Shown piece by piece: positions 55,201-61,938 of a DNA stretch of 62,610 bases. A program made the position numbers and the translations under genes. Within the stretch, counting starts at the first letter, position 1, and each line of letters opens with the position of its first letter. The notes beneath the pieces were generated by a model, which saw only the letters and a list, made by a program, of their open reading frames with translations, was not told where the DNA came from and searched no databases. This stretch comes from Pedobacter sp. V48 (lineage in GTDB: Bacteria; Bacteroidota; Bacteroidia; Sphingobacteriales; Sphingobacteriaceae): contig NZ_AWRU01000015.1 in NCBI RefSeq assembly GCF_000523515.1, positions 52,371 to 114,980 on the forward strand. The letters are read 5' to 3'.

Positions 55201-58200
55201 ATAAAATAGATTATCAAACTGCTACTATAGACAGCGCCTATGTGGTGTATGGGCTAACTTACTATGTGCGCCAAAAGCAGAGCATTGCGGTAAAAACTAC
55301 TTACCAGACACAATATCAGGCTAAGGGAATGCAGGCGTATACTTTCACGGTACCAAAAGATGCATTAGAATCATTGGTGCTCACAAAAGCTTATGTACTA
55401 AACAATAAACTATATATAAATGACCAAAACATTTATCTAGTCCCTCCTACTTCGGCAAAGCCAGAAATTATCATAGAAAAATACAGGAAAGTGCTGGCCC
55501 CTGGTACAAAAGAAACTTTTACCGTATCGGTAAAAACAGCCGAAGCAAATATTGCGGCACAACTGATGACGGGAATGTACGATGCCGCACTAGACAAACT
55601 TGCTTCCCATCAATGGAACATACCAAACAACCGTTACTTTAGCGGTTACTTGTATGGTGGTTGGAGTCAAACAATCAATAACAGTAGGCCTTATTATCAC
55701 TATTGGCCAGGTAATAACGAATACAATAATCAAAGCGAATTCATAAATGAATATGAAGGCGATATTATGTTGCAGCAACTAAGAGGCCGAGTACCTGGAT
55801 TGGCAGCACCTTCAGTGAGCTTTGCAAGCTTAGAAGATGGTCAGCTGAATGAGCTTGTAGTAAGGGGCTATAACACAGCCGACGTAGTGAGGTATGCCAC
55901 TACGGGCAGCGCGATTTACATAAGGGGTACAAATTCTCTTGTTCAGAATGCGCAGCCTCTAATTATAGTAGACGGTGTTCCATTTTCCGGATCATTAAAT
56001 GATTTTAATGCCGCTTCCATAACCGAAGCTATGGTATTAAAAGGTGCCGATGCCACAGCTATCTATGGCTCAAAAGCTGCAAATGGCGTCCTGATTATTA
56101 GCACGAAAGGAAAAATCATACTGCCGGGAACCCCAGAGCCACAGCCAATGGCGCGTAAAGATTTCAGCGAAACAGCATTCTTTTATCCAAAATTATACGC
56201 TGATAAAAACGGACTATATACCTTTAGTTTTACCATGCCTCAAACAGCAACCGCATGGAACTGGAAGCTAATGGCACATACAAAAAGCGGGCTATTTGCA
56301 TATGCAGAGCGAAAACTAAATACGCGTCTGGACCTGATGGTTCAACCTAACATGCCACGCCTGCTATATCAGGGCGATGAGATCGTATTAAAAAGCAGGA
56401 TCAGCAATCTGGATAGTGCAACTATGGATGTAAAACTTAGCTGTAAAATAGAAGATGCCGTTACGGGTGAAGACCTGACTGCAAAAATACTGAAAGAGCC
56501 TGCCTTTAAAATAGTTAAAGTAGCCGGAAAGGTAACTGAAACAGCAGGTTTTGCTTTTAAAGTGCCCGAAGGACAGCTGAACCCATTAACAATAGTAACC
56601 ACTGTAAATGGAGGCGGACTGGCAGATGCCGAAGAACACACTTTGCCGATACTGCCCAAAAAAGTGTTTATGCGTAAGCAAGTGCCTCTTGTATTTTCAA
56701 AGAAAGACAGTTTGATACAAGCTCCTAAGCTACCAGACGATGCAGATTTATATGGCCTTAGTCTCTATGCAGATGCCAAGCCACAAGCAGCCTTAGTCAA
56801 CTCATTACCATTTTTAGTCTATTATTCATTTAATTGTTCTGAACAGGTATTTAATAAACTCTATGCCAGAGTAACCGCAAATCAGCTGATGCGTAATGAG
56901 CCCGAACTTGCAAAATCATTTAAAATGCGTTCACCGGATGCCATTTCAGATACTACTGAACGCAAACTTCCGGATGAACTTGCAGAAGTAGCCATGCCTT
57001 GGTTAAATCTGGCAAACCAAACCGCTAAGCAGCAAAAACAATTGTATCAGGTTCTCGATACCATAAGCAACAAATCTATAATTTCCGAACATCTAAATAA
57101 GTTGTATTCCATGCAAGATTTCTATGGCGCGCTTCCCTGGTTTGAAGGTGGAAAAAGCAATATTTGGATATCTAATTATGTCCTAAGAGGATTTGGAAAA
57201 CTAAATCAGCAGGGATGGCAATCGAACGATTATCAAAGGCATTCAATTTTCATCAAGAGATTAATTACATATACAGATTCTTTATTCGCTACAAATGGTA
57301 CAGATGTCAACCTTTTTTCTGCCTACTCCCGGTCATTCTGGAAAACGGAGTATCCCCTTAATCCCGGTGTTATCAAAAAAATAACTACCACGCTCGAACT
57401 TGCCGAAAAAGACATAAATAGTCGGCGGTTATATGATCAGGCGTTATGGATCATTGTTTCATTAAAATATACAACTCCAGATCACCCGATCTATAAAAAG
57501 GCCCTTGCCCAATTGAATAACATACAACAACGCGCAATAAACGACGAACGCAATGGAATGCGCTGGAAAGAAATTTCAGATGGTGATGATTTGAGCCATT
57601 CAAAAGAAGAAACCATTGCAATTCTTTATGAGGCCTTTACGCAGGCCGGGCAAAATACAAAGATTGCTGATGGGTTAAGCAAATGGATGATGTCGGCCAA
57701 GCAAGATTACAGTTGGCGCACAACCACGGGTACTGCTGCAGCTATCGAGATGCTTAAGGAGTCGGCCACAATAAAGGCCAGTTTTGTGCCAGATTCTGTT
57801 TCCGCTCAAGTTGATAATCAGCAGATGAATAGTTCAAATGGTCTTCTGGCTGGTCAGCGCAACCAATTTATCAGTCTTAACAAGGTATCTCCGGTTACGG
57901 TGTCAGCAAACAGCACGGTTAGCGGTGGCATTACATGGCATTATTTCAGTGCCGAAGGGCAGACAGATAATGCTAATAATAAGGTAAAACTGAAAAAAAC
58001 TTTATTTAATTATGATCAGCAGAAAAATGTCTGGGTTCCACTTTCAGATAACCCTCTTTTAAAAATCGGTGAAAAGATAAAAATTGTCTTAACGGTAGAA
58101 ACAGCAGTAAGCTTGCGCTTTGTACAACTGGAAGATAAGCGTGCAGGTGTGTTCGAACCTCTGGATGGTAGTAGCGGTCAGCAATATCAGGATGGCACAA

Positions 58201-58397
58201 ATTATTACAGGTCTGTAAGAGATGCTGGTCAGCAGTTATTTATAGATCTACTGCCCTCAGGCAGAACTGAGTTTAGCTATGAAGTGACTGTTACGCAAGA
58301 AGGAACTTTTAAAAACGGAGCAGCTATGCTTCAATGTCTTTATAATCCGGGGGTAACGGCATACAGTAATGCAATGACAATTATTTCCAAACCCTAA
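52299..58397 (+). CDS. Alpha-2-macroglobulin family protein with embedded TonB plug-like segment
   Basis: A 2032-residue exported protein with signal peptide (MRLILACILFTFFNTSTAFA). A helical N-terminal third is followed by macroglobulin domains, including the MG2 hallmark TDRGIYRPGQRVQYKV (about residue 580), FEVEEYKRPTMEI-like and C-terminal A2M regions. A thioester-type CxEQ motif is present as FNCSEQVF (Cys1513), so covalent trapping of proteases is possible. Between about residues 1155 and 1272 lies a TonB-receptor plug-like sequence (LRGRVPGLA, IRGTNSLVQ, LIIVDGVPF, ATAIYGSKAANGVLIISTKG) with no barrel after it. Bacterial A2Ms trap invading proteases in the envelope. Confidence 0.9.
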   Translation: MRLILACILFTFFNTSTAFAQIFELNDDWSNIENSIRTKTQLEETLKAVNAKKEESVRNNNDIALVRCLYYTMLIKDLKTEDSLYFRNSAFIDSLLISKKSSTLLKTAMHLMQARRVLLFELKRLKFRPSTYETKNLQPNYGAMNVSQRDSIVRFHFKEALRLSSSAITAKNVDISWLSSNADKLLFKADLTDIALAERIGFEAGKTNELKLSDQDIQTLIASEPKGFQQALQSSLDTAKIHSNLMDTYALWMRKHNSKPEELQYIQMLIKYYFYSRMPNILSDAWIAYLQKNLSSPFNTVQASATFYLFQYQYYKGIKYGQRFEPQYKGYLKQAVQLYQQHQNVVNEFPGYKKTLETLLKKIKNQEINVQVTDRQMTEAPIMLTARYRGIQKIYYRIVKIGIKEKIPNLKTERIEVLLNRSAIRDSSFLLPAGTDDFDKHALYLKLESLPIGTYNVVFSPSEIKTTAKLSQMEYIQFQVSDLAVVNTRDQFIVLNRKTGFPMSGVKAVATEQVSTNFKGFVPIKKTSTSKEFMFVSGKDTLMHDFNKAKDNLPREIYNTDDYDDLEEFYDDQAKLQIYTDRGIYRPGQRVQYKVIMLTRDPSTGQNIVFSKANKYLQRWLAENKPLLELKDPNYRTVDSIKLIPDDYGSFSGSFLIPKNAMTGQWSINGDEIDGDNGYFKVEEYKRPTMEITMEKPVDAPLPGDPFELKLKVKSLSGADLNHVKIAYQIIRESNYFGNAPYINPIVTDTLGYTDEKGLLVIKVNDVNLPKKNPFPDKEWAITYRLSAMATEATGETTSQDNTFSVSSWPVKINIPAVDQYDRKDFPKLSITAKTENSKFKPKEIHISIFQNIIVPDTTRSEIVDQWQYTKDQLKAWFPNEEILKRTSLEKKSIFEKTIPIDSTVQFQLDKTLLKAGKYEFVATTTQSGKTSGLTSTNFDVFDTEQRATPGNLEDFNYLSINTAKPGDKIDYQTATIDSAYVVYGLTYYVRQKQSIAVKTTYQTQYQAKGMQAYTFTVPKDALESLVLTKAYVLNNKLYINDQNIYLVPPTSAKPEIIIEKYRKVLAPGTKETFTVSVKTAEANIAAQLMTGMYDAALDKLASHQWNIPNNRYFSGYLYGGWSQTINNSRPYYHYWPGNNEYNNQSEFINEYEGDIMLQQLRGRVPGLAAPSVSFASLEDGQLNELVVRGYNTADVVRYATTGSAIYIRGTNSLVQNAQPLIIVDGVPFSGSLNDFNAASITEAMVLKGADATAIYGSKAANGVLIISTKGKIILPGTPEPQPMARKDFSETAFFYPKLYADKNGLYTFSFTMPQTATAWNWKLMAHTKSGLFAYAERKLNTRLDLMVQPNMPRLLYQGDEIVLKSRISNLDSATMDVKLSCKIEDAVTGEDLTAKILKEPAFKIVKVAGKVTETAGFAFKVPEGQLNPLTIVTTVNGGGLADAEEHTLPILPKKVFMRKQVPLVFSKKDSLIQAPKLPDDADLYGLSLYADAKPQAALVNSLPFLVYYSFNCSEQVFNKLYARVTANQLMRNEPELAKSFKMRSPDAISDTTERKLPDELAEVAMPWLNLANQTAKQQKQLYQVLDTISNKSIISEHLNKLYSMQDFYGALPWFEGGKSNIWISNYVLRGFGKLNQQGWQSNDYQRHSIFIKRLITYTDSLFATNGTDVNLFSAYSRSFWKTEYPLNPGVIKKITTTLELAEKDINSRRLYDQALWIIVSLKYTTPDHPIYKKALAQLNNIQQRAINDERNGMRWKEISDGDDLSHSKEETIAILYEAFTQAGQNTKIADGLSKWMMSAKQDYSWRTTTGTAAAIEMLKESATIKASFVPDSVSAQVDNQQMNSSNGLLAGQRNQFISLNKVSPVTVSANSTVSGGITWHYFSAEGQTDNANNKVKLKKTLFNYDQQKNVWVPLSDNPLLKIGEKIKIVLTVETAVSLRFVQLEDKRAGVFEPLDGSSGQQYQDGTNYYRSVRDAGQQLFIDLLPSGRTEFSYEVTVTQEGTFKNGAAMLQCLYNPGVTAYSNAMTIISKP

Positions 58398-58405
58398 TAT
58401 ACACT

Positions 58406-58741
58406 ATGGCATCAGATCAGAAATTTGTTGATTTTATTGTTGATCAAATACAAGGAGCAGGAACGATCAGCAGCAGGAAAATGTTTGGAGAATACGGCCT
58501 TTATGCAGACCAAAAGATCTTTGCTTTGGTTTGTGACAACAAGCTGTTTATTAAACCCACAGAAGCTGGAAAGCAGTTTATAGGAGACGTAGTAGAAGCC
58601 CCTCCTTATCCTGGAGCGAAACCCAGCTTTCTGATCGAAGAACAAATAGAAGACCGGGAATGGATTAGTGAGCTGGTAAGGATTACAGCTGCAGCACTTC
58701 CAGAGCCTAAGCCTAAAAAGTCCGGGAGCAAAAAGAAATAA
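58406..58741 (+). CDS. TfoX/Sxy N-terminal domain protein
   Basis: A 111-residue cytoplasmic protein matching the TfoX N-terminal fold: FVDFIVDQIQGAGTISSRKMFGEYGLYADQKIFALV, then LFIKPTEAGKQFIG and a lysine-rich C-terminus (KPKKSGSKKK). In gammaproteobacteria TfoX/Sxy activates competence genes, but stand-alone domains in Bacteroidota have no known role. It starts eight bases after the alpha-2-macroglobulin stop, so it may be cotranscribed. Confidence 0.87.
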   Translation: MASDQKFVDFIVDQIQGAGTISSRKMFGEYGLYADQKIFALVCDNKLFIKPTEAGKQFIGDVVEAPPYPGAKPSFLIEEQIEDREWISELVRITAAALPEPKPKKSGSKKK

Positions 58742-58793
58742 GTAATTAATAGAATATTGCTATTTTACTATCATCAAATTATAGCTCTTTATT

Positions 58794-59255
58794 ATGTACT
58801 TTAAAACCGTTCATTTTCCTCCAAACTTAAATCACACTCAAGTAGAAACTGCCCTAAGAAAAGCATCAATGAAAGAAACCATGTCTCTTGATTTTAAATT
58901 TAAGAGTGTCGACATCGGTACCGACAAAATATTTTGGGGACTTGAAGACAAAAAGGGCTTAAAATTTACCAGAATCAAAACATCCTTTGAGTTCTTTCTG
59001 CCTAAACTTATTATTAGTCTTTCAAAAGATCCCTCTGTAAATCATTACAGAATTAGACCTGGTTCAGTATCAATTGCAATCATTGGCCTGCTGGCATTTG
59101 GAACCTTTATTGGTCTCATCGGAATACTAAGAGGCAAAACTAATATTGAATCATTTATACCTTTCCTGCTGATGATTATTATTTATGTATTAATATTTCT
59201 ATTTGAGCTCAAACTAACTAATTCAAGAGTAGTAAAGGCATTATATCAGATATAA
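58794..59255 (+). CDS. Hypothetical membrane protein
   Basis: A 153-residue protein with a soluble N-terminal ~95 residues and two C-terminal membrane helices (VSIAIIGLLAFGTFIGLIGI; FIPFLLMIIIYVLIFLFEL). I do not recognise the family. It lies 52 bases after the TfoX-like gene and ends just before a bidirectional terminator. Confidence 0.7.
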   Translation: MYFKTVHFPPNLNHTQVETALRKASMKETMSLDFKFKSVDIGTDKIFWGLEDKKGLKFTRIKTSFEFFLPKLIISLSKDPSVNHYRIRPGSVSIAIIGLLAFGTFIGLIGILRGKTNIESFIPFLLMIIIYVLIFLFELKLTNSRVVKALYQI

Positions 59256-59260
59256 TATAT

Positions 59261-59297
59261 TTTAAACGCTGCCCGCCGCAATTGGGCAGCGCTTAAA
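59261..59297. terminator. Bidirectional hairpin terminator
   Basis: CGCTGCCC (59267-59274) pairs with GGGCAGCG (59284-59291), a nine-base loop between them. The flanks TTTAAA and CTTAAA pair with one mismatch, giving T-rich tails on both strands. It sits between two converging genes and can end transcription in either direction. Confidence 0.85.
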
Positions 59298-59299
59298 TA

Positions 59300-59707
59300 C
59301 TATTTCAGTGAATGAAAACCAATCTGGTTACCTTCAGTATCTTCAGCGACACCACAGAAACCATATTCTCCAAGAGACATTTTTTCGGCAATCACCTTAC
59401 CTCCTGCTGCTGTCACTCTTGAAAGCTCAACTGTGCAGTCATCAGCATGAAAATAAACCAATGTGCCTCCCTGACCTGGCTTGCTCATACTAGATTTACA
59501 CAATGTACCGCTGCTCCCTGGGGCCATCATATCTGCGGGGAATGCGAGCATTTCAAAGTAACAAGGATCATCTTTGTCAACTTTCATATTCTCAGGCGTT
59601 GGTAGTTCAGATAATTGAACCTGCAATACCGCCTCATAGAATTTCTTAGCTCTGGCCAGATCGTTTACACTGATTTCTGTCCAGACAAATGGGTTTTTAA
59701 CTGTCAT
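59300..59707 (-). CDS. VOC-family (glyoxalase/bleomycin resistance fold) protein
   Basis: A 135-residue protein with the vicinal-oxygen-chelate pattern: PFVWTEISVNDLARAKKFYEAVLQ at the start, a mid beta-turn GGTLVYFHADDCTVELSRVT, and the terminal GFCGVAEDTEGNQIGFHS, in which E and H are candidate metal ligands. The family includes dioxygenases, glyoxalases and antibiotic-binding proteins. No specific substrate is inferred. Confidence 0.88.
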   Translation of the reverse strand: MTVKNPFVWTEISVNDLARAKKFYEAVLQVQLSELPTPENMKVDKDDPCYFEMLAFPADMMAPGSSGTLCKSSMSKPGQGGTLVYFHADDCTVELSRVTAAGGKVIAEKMSLGEYGFCGVAEDTEGNQIGFHSLK

Positions 59708-59834
59708 GATTCTAAGTTTTATAATGGATTATTTCCATTAACACTAAGATCCTAAAATATAGCTTCAAAGATGAGGGGCAACTATGACAAATGAGCGGGT
59801 AAATTGTGTCAATATCTGAATCTGTTCTATATGC

Positions 59835-60254
59835 CTAATACTCATACCAGGCAATAATTTTACCAATTGCTTTTGCTCTATACCATTGCGCTACAAGGAA
59901 GCCTGCTACAGCAACAAAAAACACCCAATTATTATACTTAATGTCCGAATAAATAAATGGACTGCTTACAATTACCCATTCCAGGAATAATTTTCTTAGC
60001 AAGTACTTCCTATTCATGTTTAGCAAGATCAAATCCAAAATAAACATGATCGTTATAAAGCCTAGCCAGAAATAAAATCCAAAGACAATAATTCCAATAA
60101 AACTACCGAGGAATCCCCATATCAATGAATTGCCTAAATCATTAAATGTAGAAACTTGGCTCAAGGCGGTTATAATACCATAGATGTAAACCGCAGTAAA
60201 GATCCCAAGTAAATTAATCCAATTTGTCCGAAAAAACATGAACTTTAAATCCAT
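59835..60254 (-). CDS. Hypothetical membrane protein
   Basis: A 139-residue protein with about four hydrophobic helices (INLLGIFTAVYIYGIITAL; GNSLIWGFLGSFIGIIVFGFYF; FITIMFILDLILLNM; WVFFVAVAGFLVAQWY). No family is recognised. It begins 18 bases after the XRE regulator gene on the same strand and is probably its operon partner. Confidence 0.68.
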   Translation of the reverse strand: MDLKFMFFRTNWINLLGIFTAVYIYGIITALSQVSTFNDLGNSLIWGFLGSFIGIIVFGFYFWLGFITIMFILDLILLNMNRKYLLRKLFLEWVIVSSPFIYSDIKYNNWVFFVAVAGFLVAQWYRAKAIGKIIAWYEY

Positions 60255-60272
60255 AATATTAAAGTTATCAAA

Positions 60273-60794
60273 TTAGTTCCTTTTCAGGATAATGGAATAA
60301 GTATTTGTATTTCCTTTACTTTCATGTTTCTTGATCACAATAATACCAGTCATCCTCTTTAAAGCGATCTGGATGGAATTCCCACTAAAAACCCAACCTT
60401 TATCAGCAAAAAATTTAGTTATTTGCCTTATTTCTTTAGGCTCTTTTAAGAATTGGCTATTCAGTAAACTATATTTAATGCAGTATACTAAAGTCGGTTG
60501 CTGATTTAAAATAACACCGACAGTCACGTCCTCCTCATACACTCTAATGAGCTTCTCTCTATAATTATCGGGTAACGAAAAATTCATTTTACTTAAATCT
60601 GATAGATTAAACTTAGTAAAATCAATAATTCCATCTAATAGATTTAAGCGATACCCTGTAGAACCTGCCTCAATTTTAATCAGACTTGCACGTGATACGC
60701 CTACTAGAATCGAAAAATCCTTTTGTGACAATCCAATTGATTCGCGAATTGACTTGATATTTTTGCCAACGATTGCTGTAGATACTTTTGCCAT
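60273..60794 (-). CDS. XRE-family transcriptional regulator
   Basis: A 173-residue protein with an N-terminal Cro/CI-type helix-turn-helix (KNIKSIRESIGLSQKDFSILVGVSRASLIKIEAGS, about residues 11-45), which should bind an operator as a dimer. The remaining 115 residues include a possible winged-helix-like segment (FLKEPKEIRQITKFFADKGW; ALKRMTGIIVIKK), suggesting a second regulatory or ligand domain. It is divergent from the sigma/Cas12f-like unit, with 334 bases between the starts, and could control it. A dyad at 60876-60890 lies in that interval. Confidence 0.85.
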   Translation of the reverse strand: MAKVSTAIVGKNIKSIRESIGLSQKDFSILVGVSRASLIKIEAGSTGYRLNLLDGIIDFTKFNLSDLSKMNFSLPDNYREKLIRVYEEDVTVGVILNQQPTLVYCIKYSLLNSQFLKEPKEIRQITKFFADKGWVFSGNSIQIALKRMTGIIVIKKHESKGNTNTYSIILKRN

Positions 60795-60875
60795 CCGACA
60801 AATTGAAACTTACAAATCGTAACATTTTGACTTTTTTATTTGCTATTTTGATACAATTTATGTAAAATTGTGTAA

Positions 60876-60890
60876 TGAGTTACTAACTCA
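60876..60890. promoter_or_regulatory. Perfect 7+1+7 dyad between XRE gene and sigma locus
   Basis: TGAGTTA C TAACTCA is a perfect inverted repeat and a plausible binding site for a dimeric helix-turn-helix protein such as the adjacent XRE regulator. It is about 80 bases before the XRE start and about 115 bases before the candidate -7 box of the rightward transcript. Confidence 0.45.
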
Positions 60891-60921
60891 AGTGATTTTA
60901 AACTAAGGCATTAGATAAAGA

Positions 60922-60963
60922 GTCTCGACTACAAATTCCGACAATTTGCATTCAAAACGAGAC
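60922..60963 (+). promoter_or_regulatory. Nested hairpin/dyad region
   Basis: GTCTCG (60922-60927) can pair with CGAGAC (60958-60963), and inside it CAAATT (60932-60937) pairs with AATTTG (60943-60948) around a five-base loop. If transcribed this would be a compact folded RNA; as DNA it would be a pair of nested operators. It lies between the dyad at 60876 and the promoter box at 60992. Confidence 0.35.
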
Positions 60964-60991
60964 GATAGATTAATGCCCGTAGTAATATGCG

Positions 60992-60999
60992 TACTTTTG
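60992..60999 (+). promoter_or_regulatory. -7 box preceding the structured RNA and sigma gene
   Basis: TACTTTTG matches the Bacteroidota TAnnTTTG consensus exactly. With this box centred at -7, transcription would start at about 61002-61004, the very foot of the hairpin at 61004. The -33 position holds only a weak TTAATG (60970-60975). This placement is the main argument that 61004 onward is a transcript leader or RNA gene. Confidence 0.5.
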
Positions 61000-61003
61000 T
61001 ACC

Positions 61004-61126
61004 GCTATAGTGCTATGGGCTCTGTCGTTATTCCGTTTTTGAAGGTGTCGGAACCTTGTAGTGCGGAAGATAGAGCCCACTATAGCATAGCTCTAAATAC
61101 CCGCGAAGACTCGTATAAAATACGAG
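61004..61126 (+). ncRNA. Structured RNA upstream of the sigma/Cas12f-like genes (candidate guide-RNA scaffold or leader)
   Basis: A long imperfect stem is visible. GCTATAGT (61004-61011) pairs with ACTATAGC (61079-61086). GGGCTCTGTC (61017-61026) pairs with GATAGAGCCC (61069-61078), including one G-U pair. TTCCG (61031-61035) pairs with CGGAA (61064-61068). At the tip AAGGT (61042-61046) pairs with ACCTT (61053-61057) around a six-base loop. An alternative base pairing using the repeated GCTAT/ATAGC units is possible. A second hairpin, CTCGTAT (61110-61116) with ATACGAG (61120-61126), ends two bases before the sigma ATG. Fold and position suggest a guide-RNA scaffold, tracr-like RNA or autoregulatory leader; the coding alternative was rejected. 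Confidence 0.55.
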
Positions 61127-61128
61127 CT

Positions 61129-61935
61129 ATGAAATACAACAGATTAACTGAAAACCAACATTATTTCGACAAATTCAGTCAGGGTGATGAAAAAGGCTTT
61201 GAATACTTTTACAATTGCCTCTACCCCTCCTTGTTTTATAAAAGAATGCGGTACATTAAAGATGACACCAATGCAGCCTGCATTGTGAGCGAAGCATTTC
61301 TACGCCTCTGGCTAATCAGGAACAGCATCACCAACCCCAACCATATCGAAACCTTTCTCCGTGATACCACATTCGATGCCTGCAAAGCCTATTACAGAAC
61401 CTCTAAACACAATTTCCAGCGGAATATGCTCAGGCTTGATGAGATCGAAAATTACCAGGAATTCATAGGAGGCTATGATCCTGAAGAGGAATTAGATCAA
61501 GATGACATCCTCTATCAGGAAGAACTTGATGACCACTTAAAACTCCAGTGGCAGCAAGTTGAGGCAGTCATCGCCAATCTGACTGAAAATCAGCAACTGT
61601 TTATCAAACTCTGTCTAAAATACGCTTTCAACTATGAGCGCATTGCCTGGCATATTGGTGGCATTTCTGATTATCAGGTAGCCAGAACGGTTGAAAAAAC
61701 ACTGGAAACCTTAAAGTCCATCCTGACCAGTTCACAAAAACTGGAGGTTACGGGCAAAACCCACAAGTTCAAGTTCGAAGGTGACCTCTGTGAAGAGCAA
61801 TCCAGGGTCCTGCATATGCGCTATGAACTCCAATACAGCTTTGAAGAGATTGCCAGGCTATTGAATTTAAGTCAGCAGCACATTCAACGAACCTTCGCTC
61901 AGGCTTGCACCAAAATCAAAAGAATCAAAAAATAA
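61129..61935 (+). CDS. ECF-type sigma factor with duplicated region 4, linked to Cas12f-like gene
   Basis: A 268-residue protein from the ATG at 61129; the upstream frame to 60946 codes through the hairpin and has no sigma character. Region 2 spans about residues 11-93 (FSQGDEKGFEYFYNCLYPSL; CIVSEAFLRLWLIRN; IETFLRDTTFDACKAYYR). An acidic linker (113-136) leads to a first region-4-like helix-turn-helix (about 141-199, LTENQQLFIKLCLKYAFNYE, RIAWHIGGISDYQVARTVEK). A second, independent region-4-like module ends the protein (about 217-268, EEQSRVLHMRYELQYSFEEI, ARLLNLSQQHIQRTFAQA). Ordinary ECF sigmas have one region 4 and about 190 residues. The stop is three bases before the Cas12f-like ATG, so the two are translationally linked. 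Confidence 0.85.
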   Translation: MKYNRLTENQHYFDKFSQGDEKGFEYFYNCLYPSLFYKRMRYIKDDTNAACIVSEAFLRLWLIRNSITNPNHIETFLRDTTFDACKAYYRTSKHNFQRNMLRLDEIENYQEFIGGYDPEEELDQDDILYQEELDDHLKLQWQQVEAVIANLTENQQLFIKLCLKYAFNYERIAWHIGGISDYQVARTVEKTLETLKSILTSSQKLEVTGKTHKFKFEGDLCEEQSRVLHMRYELQYSFEEIARLLNLSQQHIQRTFAQACTKIKRIKK

Positions 61936-61938
61936 GCT

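Noticed and set aside
60946..61128. 61-codon N-terminal extension of the sigma gene
   Set aside because: It translates through the long hairpin, shows no sigma-factor similarity and begins upstream of the promoter-like box; the ATG at 61129 leads straight into region 2.
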